From contig WGMB01000016.1 in assembly GCA_016125275.1 (NCBI GenBank), positions 1 through 64,000 of the forward strand: a stretch of DNA of 64,000 bases, written 5' to 3'. The notes beneath the pieces were generated by a model. That model did no database searches. It saw only the letters and a program-made list of their open reading frames with translations, and was not told where the DNA came from. The DNA comes from Acidobacteriota bacterium (GTDB lineage Bacteria > Acidobacteriota > Terriglobia > Bryobacterales > UBA6623). This document shows, one piece after another, positions 50,130 through 58,533 of this stretch. The position numbers and the translations under genes are program-made. The number at the start of each line of letters is the position of its first letter. Position 1 is the stretch's first letter.

Positions 50130-50654
50130 ATGACTGCAATACTTTGGGTCGTTCTCCCGATTTTCGTCTCGGTCGGCTCCGCGCTGATCGCCGTCTACAT
50201 CATGCAGTACCGGATGGAGGCTCAGTTGGCTCGGGAGCGCCAGAGCTTGGCCGAGGCGCGGGCGGCGCTGGAGGCTCAGAAGGACACCCTCGAGGAGCTG
50301 GATCGGCTGCGCGAAGAAGCCACGCGGCGCAAATCGCTGGACGAGTTCCTCAGCGACATCCGCACCGAGACCCGACGGTTCACCCGCGAGCAGAAGATGC
50401 TGTTCGCCAACCGCAAGTGCCTGGTCGTGCAGGAGCGGCTCTACTTCCGCAACCTGCCGCTGTGCAACTGGGTGGAGCACGAGGTGCCGGTGGAGGAAGG
50501 CACGGACATCGACAGCCTCGCCAAGACGCTGTCCGTCTTCGCGCCCGACCTGCTCGGGCTGCCGGCGGGCAACAAGCAGAACGGAGCCTCCAACGGCCAC
50601 ATCGCTCCGAGCAACGCGATGGAAGAGCAATTGGCGAAGCTGCTGGCGAACTAG
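50130..50654 (+). CDS. single-pass membrane coiled-coil protein, unknown function
   Basis: The 174-residue product has one N-terminal membrane helix (ILWVVLPIFVSVGSALIAVYIM), then a coiled coil (about 28-70: MEAQLARERQSLAEARAALEAQKDTLEELDRLREEATRRKSLDEFL). A conserved-looking basic/aromatic stretch (ETRRFTREQKMLFANRKCLVVQERLYFRNLPLCNW) and a polar tail follow. I do not recognise the family. TATAAT occurs at 50101-50106, 24 bp before the ATG, with only a weak -35 region. It is convergent with the TonB receptor gene and shares a terminator with it. Confidence 0.75.
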   Translation: MTAILWVVLPIFVSVGSALIAVYIMQYRMEAQLARERQSLAEARAALEAQKDTLEELDRLREEATRRKSLDEFLSDIRTETRRFTREQKMLFANRKCLVVQERLYFRNLPLCNWVEHEVPVEEGTDIDSLAKTLSVFAPDLLGLPAGNKQNGASNGHIAPSNAMEEQLAKLLAN

Positions 50655-50678
50655 CCGGACATCCAAGAACGAGAGAAA

Positions 50679-50708
50679 GGGGCGGCGGCCGGGTTCGGTC
50701 GCCGCCCC
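50679..50708. terminator. bidirectional hairpin terminator
   Basis: GGGGCGGCG (50679-50687) pairs with CGCCGCCCC (50700-50708) around a 12-nt loop. It lies between two converging genes (the coiled-coil protein and the TonB receptor). No long T run follows on either side, so it may work as an intrinsic hairpin with low U content. Confidence 0.6.
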
Positions 50709-50724
50709 TCGACGTTTCAGCCGG

Positions 50725-53700
50725 CTACCACTCCATCCGCAGACCGAAGCGGAGCTGCCGCTGGTCCTGGATGGCCGTGGTCACCTGCATGAAGTTGGCG
50801 CTGCTGACGTTGGCGCCCGGCGCATCGAAGTGCGGGGTGTTGCTGAGGTTGTAGGACTCGGCGCGGAACTCGAGCACGAACCGCTCCTTGATGGGGAAGC
50901 GGCGGAACAAGCTCAGGTCGAGGTTGGCGACGCCGGGAGCGCGCATCGTGTTGCGGCCGACCGTTCCGAAGCGCACGGCGGTCACCGGAGCGAAGGCAGT
51001 CGGGTCATAGTAGTACGCGCCCGCGCCGATAGCGCCGATGTGCTCCACCGTATCCTTCACCTGGTCGGCGGTCTGCAGGTTGCCCGGCGCATTCACCGAC
51101 GAGCCCGAAGACGTGACCGTGAAGCGGCGTCCCTGGAACAGCGCCAGCACGCCGTTGGCCTGCCAGTTGCTCAGCAGCAGCTTCGCAAAGCCTTGCTGCC
51201 CGAACTTCTTGCCCTGGCCGAACGGCAGGTCATAGACGAAGCCCACCTGGAACACATGGTTCTGGTCGAAGCCCGCGCGGGCCCGGTTGCGGGCGAACTG
51301 CGAGGGGCTGTTCCAGCTCAGGCTGGTCCAACCGTCGTCGTCAGTCATGTTGATGGCCGTGGCGTAGGTGTAGGCGCCCTTCAGCGTCAAACCATCGGCC
51401 GCACGGCGGTTGATGGTCGTCTGTAGCGAGTGGTAGTTGGCGCTGAGAAAGCCGTTCCAGGCGTTGGTATCGGCCACGCGCCCGTACTGCGCGTAGAGAG
51501 CCCGGCCGGTGGTGCCGCCGCCGGCGTCAGCCGCGTTGATGTTGAGATCGGCGAAGCTGCGGACGGTTTGGGTGCCCACATAGCCGACCGAGCCGATGAA
51601 CTTGGCCGGCAGCTCGCGCTCCACGATCAGGTTCCAGGACTGCACGTAGCCGCGGTTGAGCTCCGTGCCGGAGATCGAGCGGTTGATGGCGTTGGTCGGC
51701 AGCTCGACCTCGCCCACGCCGGGGTCGGGACCGCTGAACGCCGGGATGCCGTCCTCGATCGGCGCGAACGGCTGATAGGAGTTGACGCCGGGAAACTCCT
51801 GCGCCACCACCAGCGGGAAGAAGCCGCGCAACGGCCGCGCCAACGGCATCGGGTTGTAGGTGATGCCGTAGCCGGACCGCACCACCGTCTTGGCGTCCAC
51901 GCGGTACGCCAGGCCCACCCGAGGCGCAAACATCTTGTTGCTGGTGCCGATGCCTAGGTCCTTCGGGTTGCCGCCGGCCCCGCCCAGGTGCACGATGTTC
52001 GTGTCGGGGTCCCACCACTCGATGCCGCCCCGGCCGCCGCGCGTCTGCATGGGGTACTTCTCCCAGCGCAATCCCAGGTTGACGGTCAGCCGCGGAGTCA
52101 CCTGCCAGCGGTCTCGGATATAGAGGCCGTACTGCATATTGAAGGCGCTCATCTTCTCCCACTGCAGGCTCTTGCTCACCGTCCCCGGCAGTCCCAGCAG
52201 GTAGGCCGCGTAGGCGTTGTACTGCGTCTGCGAGGCGCCGGTGGTGGAGGTGATGCCCCGGTCGAACTGGAAGAAGCCACGGGGGCCGCCGCCGATCTCC
52301 GGCTGCCAGTGGTTGAGGTGGTGCCGCAAGCCCTGGAAGCCGAAGCGCAGGTTGTGGCTCTTGGCGACGTAGCTGAAGTTCTGGTCGACCGTGAACGTCG
52401 TGTCGCCGTAGTAGTTCGGCTGCCAGGAGTTCGGGTTGCCGAGGGTGGTGTAGCCGGAGATGTCGAACCGCGGCATGCCGCTCTGGCGCGGGTCGGGTCC
52501 GTTGGTTCCGGGAATGCCCAGCACGTCGAGGCCGAAGTTCGTGCCGGCGCCCGCGAAGGCGCCGCTGTCGTTGCCGTGCCGCGTCCAGCCGACGGTGGCA
52601 TCCCACAAGAAGGTCGGCGAAAAGGTCTTGGTGTAGCCGATGGTGGAGGTCTGGTCCAGCGTCGGAGTCTGGCCGGCGGCGCCGTTGCACAGGCCCGGGC
52701 CTTGCGCAGCGCCCAACGACGAATCGCAGGAGAACAGCGCGTTCATGGCGCTGTACTTGCCCCAGATCGACAGTGATTCGCTCTTGTTCCAGTTGATCTT
52801 CACGTCGAAGTTGTCGCGATCGAGCGACTGCGTGCCGGCGTTGGCGTAGTTCGCCGTGATGCCGGACTTGTTGGGCAGCGGCACCAGGTCCTGGAGCTCC
52901 CGCGTGATCCCGCTCTGCCGGCTCAGCGGGATCCTGTTGTCCGCGAACGCCGTCCGCCCGGAGCCGTCCAAGGCGCCCGTCAGCGGGTCATAGATCGTCG
53001 TGTTGAAGGCGCTGAAGTCGCCCGCCCGCTGGTCGGCCGTAGCCACCGTCAGGCTCGTCTGCTCGTAGCCCAGCCGCTCTCGGTAGCCTTCCCAACCGCC
53101 GAAGAAGAACAGCTTGTTCTTGGCGATCGGGCCCCCGGCGGTGAAGCCGTCAATGTTCTTGGTCGAGCGCGGTTTGTCGCCGCTGCTGAAGAAGTTCCGC
53201 GCGCGCAGGCGCTGATTGTCGTGATAGGCGAACAGCGAACCGTGGAACTCGTTCGTACCGGACTTGGTCGCCACCGTGATGGCCGCACCGCCGGCCATGC
53301 CCTGTTCGGCGTCGAAGTTGTTGGTCGAGACATTGACGGTCTCCACAGTCTCCGACGGCGAGATGTACTGCGCGTGATGGGGCAGCCAGATGAAGATCGA
53401 AGCCGCTCCGTCCACCTTGGTCACGTTGTTGTTGCGGTTCACGCCGTTGACATTGGCTGACAGCGCCCGCTCCGGCGAGCTGCCGACGGAGTTCTGGAAC
53501 TGCGCCGGCGTCGCGCCGGGGACCAGATTGATCAGGCTCTGGTAGTTGCGGTAGTTCGGCAACGGCATGTTGTTGACCGTCCGGGATTCGAGCTCCGCGC
53601 TGACGTCGGTCTTCTCGGTCTGTAGGGCCAGCGCCGCCGCCGCCACCGTGATGCTCTCGGAGACCGCGCCGATCTCCAGCGAGACGTCGTTTCGGCGCAC

Positions 53701-54024
53701 GGTGTTGATGGTGATGTCGACGTTCTCCGCGGTGTAGCCGCGGAAGCCGTCGGCTTGCACCGTGAGGTCGTAGGCGCCGGCCAAAACGTTCGTAAACGTG
53801 TAGGAGCCGGTTTCGGTCGTGGTGGCGGACAAGGATTGATTCGTTCCGCGATTGGTGAGCTGGACGTTGGCGCCGGGAACGGCCGCGCCGGAGCTGTCGG
53901 TCACGGTCCCGACCAGGGAGCCATAGAGCACCTGAGCGTCCAACCGGACGGCGGAGGCGACGCAAAGGGCCATCAGAATCCAAGGCACGGCAATGGAAAC
54001 CTTGTACATGCTTGTTCGAAGCAT
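50725..54024 (-). CDS. Oar-like TonB-dependent receptor with carboxypeptidase-regulatory N-terminal domain
   Basis: The 1099-residue product has a signal peptide (SIAVPWILMALCVASAVRLDA), then a CarboxypepD-reg/CNA-B-like beta domain (about 35-115: GSLVGTVTDSSGAAVPGANVQLTN and GSYTFTNVLAGAYDLTVQADGF). A plug domain (about 120-240) and a very large barrel follow, ending in a terminal strand LRFGLRMEW with an aromatic last residue typical of outer membrane barrels. Such acidobacterial receptors take up large ligands such as oligosaccharides or peptides, driven by TonB. A good ribosome site (AGGAG) precedes the ATG. No substrate-specific enzyme is adjacent, so the ligand is unknown. The sulfatases and GH88/105 enzyme in the window make glycans plausible. 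Confidence 0.95.
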   Translation of the reverse strand: MLRTSMYKVSIAVPWILMALCVASAVRLDAQVLYGSLVGTVTDSSGAAVPGANVQLTNRGTNQSLSATTTETGSYTFTNVLAGAYDLTVQADGFRGYTAENVDITINTVRRNDVSLEIGAVSESITVAAAALALQTEKTDVSAELESRTVNNMPLPNYRNYQSLINLVPGATPAQFQNSVGSSPERALSANVNGVNRNNNVTKVDGAASIFIWLPHHAQYISPSETVETVNVSTNNFDAEQGMAGGAAITVATKSGTNEFHGSLFAYHDNQRLRARNFFSSGDKPRSTKNIDGFTAGGPIAKNKLFFFGGWEGYRERLGYEQTSLTVATADQRAGDFSAFNTTIYDPLTGALDGSGRTAFADNRIPLSRQSGITRELQDLVPLPNKSGITANYANAGTQSLDRDNFDVKINWNKSESLSIWGKYSAMNALFSCDSSLGAAQGPGLCNGAAGQTPTLDQTSTIGYTKTFSPTFLWDATVGWTRHGNDSGAFAGAGTNFGLDVLGIPGTNGPDPRQSGMPRFDISGYTTLGNPNSWQPNYYGDTTFTVDQNFSYVAKSHNLRFGFQGLRHHLNHWQPEIGGGPRGFFQFDRGITSTTGASQTQYNAYAAYLLGLPGTVSKSLQWEKMSAFNMQYGLYIRDRWQVTPRLTVNLGLRWEKYPMQTRGGRGGIEWWDPDTNIVHLGGAGGNPKDLGIGTSNKMFAPRVGLAYRVDAKTVVRSGYGITYNPMPLARPLRGFFPLVVAQEFPGVNSYQPFAPIEDGIPAFSGPDPGVGEVELPTNAINRSISGTELNRGYVQSWNLIVERELPAKFIGSVGYVGTQTVRSFADLNINAADAGGGTTGRALYAQYGRVADTNAWNGFLSANYHSLQTTINRRAADGLTLKGAYTYATAINMTDDDGWTSLSWNSPSQFARNRARAGFDQNHVFQVGFVYDLPFGQGKKFGQQGFAKLLLSNWQANGVLALFQGRRFTVTSSGSSVNAPGNLQTADQVKDTVEHIGAIGAGAYYYDPTAFAPVTAVRFGTVGRNTMRAPGVANLDLSLFRRFPIKERFVLEFRAESYNLSNTPHFDAPGANVSSANFMQVTTAIQDQRQLRFGLRMEW

Positions 54025-54365
54025 ATTTTCTCCTAACCTCGATGAAATGGATCCGGCCTAAGCCTATCGCCGACGACTATGCGGCGAAAGAATAGGGAGA
54101 GCGAGCTACCGCAAGGCCCAGACCCGTGGGCGTTGCAACTACATATACCACACAGTTTTTGTACGATTACAGGAAATTATTTCACTGATCTTCCGGTATC
54201 GCAGCGTGATAGATCATAGTTTTCTCACAATGAAACGACTTGGTCACAGAAACTCGCAGCGGCTTCGGCGCGTCGCCGCAGGCCGCCGCTCCGCCAGCGT
54301 CGCCGTTCGCTTTGTCCCGCCCTTGCCTGGAGCCTGCGTGGCCCTCCTGCTACGCTGTTTTGTCC
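54025..54365. other. divergent intergenic region between TonB receptor and pccB
   Basis: This 341-bp gap must contain the promoters of both flanking genes. The centre (about 54135-54235) is AT-rich with ATATACC, TTTTTGTACGATT and AAATTATTT stretches, the most AT-rich piece in the right half of the window. Nearer the receptor, CCTAT...GCCG and CGGC...ATAGG (54061-54095) can pair as an imperfect hairpin in its leader. I see no riboswitch consensus such as the cobalamin box. Confidence 0.4.
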
Positions 54366-55916
54366 ATGACGCCGGAGGAGAAGTTCGCTGAGCTCGAGCG
54401 CCGCGAGGCGCTCGCCGAAGCCGGAGGCGGCGAGGAACGCCTCGCGAAGCAGCGCGCCGCCGGCAAGATGACGGCCCGGGAACGCGTGGAGCTCCTGCTC
54501 GACGAAGGCAGCTTCGTCGAAATGGACAAGCTCGTCACCCACACCTGCCACGACTTCGGCCTCGATCAGATGATCGTGCCCGGCGACGGCTTCGTCACCG
54601 GCCACGGCTTGATCGACGGCCGGCGGGTCTTCGTCTTTTCCCACGACTTCACGGTCTTCGGCGGCTCCCTGTCATGGGCCAACGCGCAGAAGGTCTGCAA
54701 GGTCATGGACCTGGCGATGAAGACCGGCGCGCCGATTATCGGGCTCAACGACTCCGGCGGCGCCCGCATCCAGGAAGGCGTGGCCTCGCTGGCCGGCTAC
54801 GCCGACATCTTTCTCCGCAACACTCTAGCCTCCGGCGTGACGCCGCAGATCTCGGCAATCCTCGGCCCCTGCGCCGGCGGCGCGGTGTACTCGCCGGCCA
54901 TCACGGACTTCGTGTTCATGGTCGACCAGACCAGCTACATGTTCGTGACCGGGCCCGACGTCATCAAGACCGTCACGCATGAAGAGGTCACCAAGGACGA
55001 GCTCGGCGGCGCCGCCACGCACAACGGCCGCAGCGGCGTGGCGCACTTCCAGGCGCCGGACGACGCCACGTGCCTGAAGATGATCCGGGAGTTGCTGTCC
55101 TTTCTGCCCTCGAACAACGTCGACGACCCACCGGTCAAGCCAACCAGCGACCCGCCGGACCGCGCCGACGCCGCGCTCGACGCGTTGGTCCCGCCGCTGT
55201 CGAGCCAGCCCTACGACATCAAGCAAGCCATCCGCGGCGTGGTCGACGACGGCTACTTCTTTGAGGTGCAGGAGCGCTTCGCCCAGAACCTGGTGATCGG
55301 CTATGGCCGCCTGGAAGGCAAGCCGGTCGGAATCGTCGCGAACCAGCCGGCCGTGCTGGCGGGCTGCCTCGACATCAACGCCTCCGTCAAGGGCGCCCGC
55401 TTCGTGCGCTTCTGCGACGCCTTCAACATCCCGGTCCTGACCTTCGAAGATGTCCCGGGCTTTCTGCCGGGGACCGAACAGGAGTTCGGCGGCATCATCC
55501 GCCACGGAGCCAAGCTGCTCTACGCCTACGCCGAGGCGACGGTCCCCAAGGTCACCGTCATCACGCGCAAGGCCTACGGCGGCGCCTACTGCGTAATGGG
55601 CTCCAAGCACGTGAGGACGGACGTGAACCTTGCTTGGCCCTCAGCGGAGATCGCCGTGATGGGGCCGGAGCAGGCGGTCAACATCGTCTATCGGCGCGAG
55701 CTCGCCCTGGCCGCTGACCCCGATGCGACCCGCCAGCAGAAGATCAACGACTTCAAGGAGCGCTTCGCCAACCCCTACACGGCGGCCGAGCGCGGCTGGG
55801 TGGATGAGGTGATCCGCCCGCGGGATACTCGGCGCAAGGTCATCGAGGCGTTTTGCATGCTGGAGAACAAGGCGGAGACCAACCCGCCCAAGAAGCACGG
55901 CAACATCCCGCTGTAG
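54366..55916 (+). CDS. pccB: propionyl-CoA carboxylase beta subunit (carboxyltransferase)
   Basis: The 516-residue product is a complete biotin-dependent carboxyltransferase with both crotonase-like halves. The first half has [61 protein letters not shown] and [29 protein letters not shown]. The second has [102 protein letters not shown] and [14 protein letters not shown]. It transfers carboxyl groups from biotin to propionyl-CoA (giving methylmalonyl-CoA), or is the alpha subunit of a related decarboxylase. No biotin carboxylase gene is adjacent. The ATG at 54366 gives the normal family start and length; the frame is open 126 nt further. Confidence 0.95.
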   Translation: MTPEEKFAELERREALAEAGGGEERLAKQRAAGKMTARERVELLLDEGSFVEMDKLVTHTCHDFGLDQMIVPGDGFVTGHGLIDGRRVFVFSHDFTVFGGSLSWANAQKVCKVMDLAMKTGAPIIGLNDSGGARIQEGVASLAGYADIFLRNTLASGVTPQISAILGPCAGGAVYSPAITDFVFMVDQTSYMFVTGPDVIKTVTHEEVTKDELGGAATHNGRSGVAHFQAPDDATCLKMIRELLSFLPSNNVDDPPVKPTSDPPDRADAALDALVPPLSSQPYDIKQAIRGVVDDGYFFEVQERFAQNLVIGYGRLEGKPVGIVANQPAVLAGCLDINASVKGARFVRFCDAFNIPVLTFEDVPGFLPGTEQEFGGIIRHGAKLLYAYAEATVPKVTVITRKAYGGAYCVMGSKHVRTDVNLAWPSAEIAVMGPEQAVNIVYRRELALAADPDATRQQKINDFKERFANPYTAAERGWVDEVIRPRDTRRKVIEAFCMLENKAETNPPKKHGNIPL

Positions 55917-55940
55917 AGACTTCCCGCGGCGGCCCTACGC

Positions 55941-56390
55941 CTAGGGAACCTGGAGGTCCACCAAGCGGCCCCGGGCTTCCCCGCCCTCGATCTCCAGCAG
56001 CCCCAGGCAGATCGGCAGCTTGAACCGGCGCGGTCCGGCCGATCCCGGGTTGAACCACAGAACTCCGTCGACGCCCTCGATCAGCGGCTGGTGCGAGTGC
56101 CCGAAGACCACCACGTCGGCGTCGCCGGGCCGGGCGTCCTCGCGGATGTGCGCCAGGTGGAACCGGACCCCGCCAAGCGTCACGTCCTTACGCAAAGGCA
56201 AGGCGTCAGCCCAAGGGCCGTAGTCGACGTTGCCGCGCACGGCGTCGACCGGCGCGATGCGCTCGAGCGCCACGAGCACGTCGGACGAGCCCACGTCGCC
56301 GGCATGCAGAATCCGCTCGACGCCGGCCAGCGCGGCGACGGCTTCAGGCCGCAGGAGCCCATGAGTGTCGGCGATGATCCCGATACGCAT
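55941..56390 (-). CDS. YfcE/MJ0936-type metallophosphodiesterase
   Basis: The 149-residue product has all motifs of small bacterial phosphodiesterases of the calcineurin-like fold: D8-x-H10 in IIADTHG, G31-D32 in LHAGDVG, G53-N54-x-D56 in VRGNVDYG, GHSHQP and a C-terminal NPGSAGPRR. These enzymes use Mn or Ni to cleave phosphodiesters such as bis-pNPP or 2',3'-cyclic nucleotides. The ATG at 56390 gives the usual N-terminus; the frame continues 75 nt upstream with an Arg-rich stretch. It is convergent with pccB. Confidence 0.92.
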   Translation of the reverse strand: MRIGIIADTHGLLRPEAVAALAGVERILHAGDVGSSDVLVALERIAPVDAVRGNVDYGPWADALPLRKDVTLGGVRFHLAHIREDARPGDADVVVFGHSHQPLIEGVDGVLWFNPGSAGPRRFKLPICLGLLEIEGGEARGRLVDLQVP

Positions 56391-56505
56391 CGCTTCTGAG
56401 CGTACGCTAGTACGACGCGCCGCAGATCGCAAATCGGCGGTCCGCCGGCCCGATCGCCCGGGCAAACGTCAAAACCGCCTCCATTCCGGTTACAATGGAT
56501 GAAGT

Positions 56506-56582
56506 CGGGCCGTAGCGCAGCCTGGTAGCGCGCTTCCTTGGGGTGGAAGAGGTCCCGAGTTCAAATCTCGGCGGCCCGACCA
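56506..56582 (+). tRNA. tRNA-Pro (anticodon GGG)
   Basis: Acceptor CGGGCCG pairs with CGGCCCG, with discriminator A and an encoded CCA. The anticodon stem CTTCC/GGAAG closes the loop TTGGGGT (GGG), and the T arm CCGAG/CTCGG has loop TTCAAAT. The D arm AGCGCAGCCTGGTAGCGC is typical of tRNA-Pro. TACAAT at about 56491-56496 is a possible -10. TTTTCC just after the 3' end gives a short T stretch but no hairpin. Confidence 0.96.
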
Positions 56583-56742
56583 GTTTTCCTCTCCCCATCT
56601 CCTTCCTCATGGTGCAGCCTCGCCAGCTCCCCCCCAGCGAGGGCCGCAAGTCGCGACTGCGAGCGTCGGAAGGCGCACTGTCTCTTCGGCTGCCCGCCGG
56701 TGCGGGAATTGCGCACGAAGCGGCTTATAATACCTTTTCGTC

Positions 56743-58503
56743 ATGAACGCACCCCCTCCCGAGATTGAGCGCGTGATCAGTCCGCCCCTGCCGCCTTTGG
56801 AGTTGCGGCGCTTGGTATGCCATGATGACCGGCTCTTCGAGCTGCCCCCCGACGGGTACGCCGTCGACGGCCTCGAACCGTCGGACTTTCGGGCGGTCTT
56901 CGATTTCGGCTGTGGATGTGGTCGCATCGCCCGCCAACTCCTGGCGCAGCCGACGCCCCCGGAACGCTACATGGGCGTCGATATCAACCGGGAAATGGTG
57001 ACCTGGTGCAGCGAAAACCTCTCCCCGCTACACCCCGATTTCCGGTTCGAGCATCACGACGTTTACAACAAGAACCTCGGCAAGGGAAACAGCGCAGCCC
57101 GTACGGCCCATTTTCCGGTCGGCGACCGCGAGTTCTCGCTGTTGATCGCCCACTCTGTTTTTACGCATATCTCGCTCGACCAGACGATCTTCTATCTCCA
57201 CGAGATGCGCCGAATCCTCCAGCCGGGGGGATTGGCCAAGACGACCTGGTTCCTGTTCTCGCGCAAGACCTTCCCGATGCTGGCGCCGTCGCAGGTTTGC
57301 CTGTTCGTCAACGAGGACGACCCGACCAACGCCGTCATCTACGACTGGGAGTACCTGCGTCAGGCGTTCATTGATTCCGGCTTTCGGATTCGGCGGGTAC
57401 GGCCGCCCGGAATTCCGGGACACCAGTGGGAATTCCTGCTGGAGGTCCGTCGGGACGATCAACCCGATGCGCTGCCGTCGACCGAGGATCTGCGGCGGAA
57501 CTTGTGCGCCGCGCCGGCCGACGACCACACTCTCAACCGATTGCCGCACCGAGAGGGCTCGGAAGAGCCGGCGAGCGCACCATCGCAGGCGGAGTCCACC
57601 ATGCCTATTCCCGCAGAGAATCCGATTGTCAGCCACAGGATCGAAAGCCTCGAGCCGCAACCGCCGGCGCCGCCCGAGCACGTCCGCCTGCGCTACACGG
57701 GCGAGCTGGACCGAGAGGGTTTCGAAGCCAAAGCCGCTGAGCTCGACTGGTGGTATCACAGCTATTACTTCGAGAACGGATTCGAAGTCCGCGGCGACTA
57801 CGACATCGGAGCGGACATCCACGGCTATGGTTTTCCCGCGTCCATGAAGGGCTGGAAGGTCTTGGACGTCGGCTCCGGCGCCGGCTGGTTCAGCCACTAC
57901 TTCGAGCAGCTCGGCGCCGACGTGACGGCCGTGGACGCCCGCGGCTACGAGGACTTCGACGTCTACGGTCGCGACGACTACCTGCAGGTGGATCGCGAGC
58001 CGGATCGCTTCGACGAGAACGGACGCCCCGTTTACCACAGCCCGGTCAACCGCGGCCTGTGGATCATGAAGGACATTCTTCAGTCGAAGATCAACTTCGT
58101 GAACGCCAAGGTTTACGATCTACGCCCGGAGCTATTCGGCGGCGAGAAGTTCGACTTGGTATTCCTCGGCGCCCTGCTTTGCCACTTGCGAGACCCAATC
58201 GGGGCCCTGATGGCGGCGCACCGCGTTTGCAAGAACATGGTGATTGCGTCGACGCCGGTCGTGATCGGAGAGCCGGAGGCGACCTCCCCGCCGCGCCAGT
58301 ACCTGCCCTATACCCAGGACGACAAGATCTCCTGGTGGCTCCCCAACGAGGCCTGCTTTCGGCACTGGTTTCTAGCGGCCGGTTTCCGGAACGCGGATCC
58401 CGGGCCGTCGGTGATCCTGCGCTGCGACCAGCAGCGCGTCTCTCCCGAAGGAAGAGTCTTGAACGGGGACCAGCAGATTCGTGTCGGACGCGCGTTCGTC
58501 TAA
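56743..58503 (+). CDS. tandem methyltransferase fusion protein
   Basis: The 586-residue product joins two class I SAM-methyltransferase domains. The first has motif I DFGCGCG at 54-60 and post-motif HSVFTHI and LHEMRRILQPGGL. A disordered linker (about 240-300) leads to the second, with DVGSGAGWFSHYFEQLG at 375 onward and FDLVFLGALLCHLRDPIGALMAAHRVCKN. The second resembles the CmoB/TIGR04290-like group. In the linker an ATG at 57601 lies 7 nt after GGAG, so the second domain could also be made alone. TATAAT at 56726-56731 lies 12 bp before the start. The neighbour is a double glycosyltransferase 30 bp downstream, so glycan modification is likely. The substrate is unknown. Confidence 0.8.
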   Translation: MNAPPPEIERVISPPLPPLELRRLVCHDDRLFELPPDGYAVDGLEPSDFRAVFDFGCGCGRIARQLLAQPTPPERYMGVDINREMVTWCSENLSPLHPDFRFEHHDVYNKNLGKGNSAARTAHFPVGDREFSLLIAHSVFTHISLDQTIFYLHEMRRILQPGGLAKTTWFLFSRKTFPMLAPSQVCLFVNEDDPTNAVIYDWEYLRQAFIDSGFRIRRVRPPGIPGHQWEFLLEVRRDDQPDALPSTEDLRRNLCAAPADDHTLNRLPHREGSEEPASAPSQAESTMPIPAENPIVSHRIESLEPQPPAPPEHVRLRYTGELDREGFEAKAAELDWWYHSYYFENGFEVRGDYDIGADIHGYGFPASMKGWKVLDVGSGAGWFSHYFEQLGADVTAVDARGYEDFDVYGRDDYLQVDREPDRFDENGRPVYHSPVNRGLWIMKDILQSKINFVNAKVYDLRPELFGGEKFDLVFLGALLCHLRDPIGALMAAHRVCKNMVIASTPVVIGEPEATSPPRQYLPYTQDDKISWWLPNEACFRHWFLAAGFRNADPGPSVILRCDQQRVSPEGRVLNGDQQIRVGRAFV

Positions 58504-58533
58504 CCCCTCCGCCGTCGCGGCGGGGCCAACTCT

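Noticed and set aside
54025-54110. Possible riboswitch in the leader of the TonB receptor
   Set aside because: A weak hairpin can be drawn, but none of the conserved cobalamin or other riboswitch boxes is visible.
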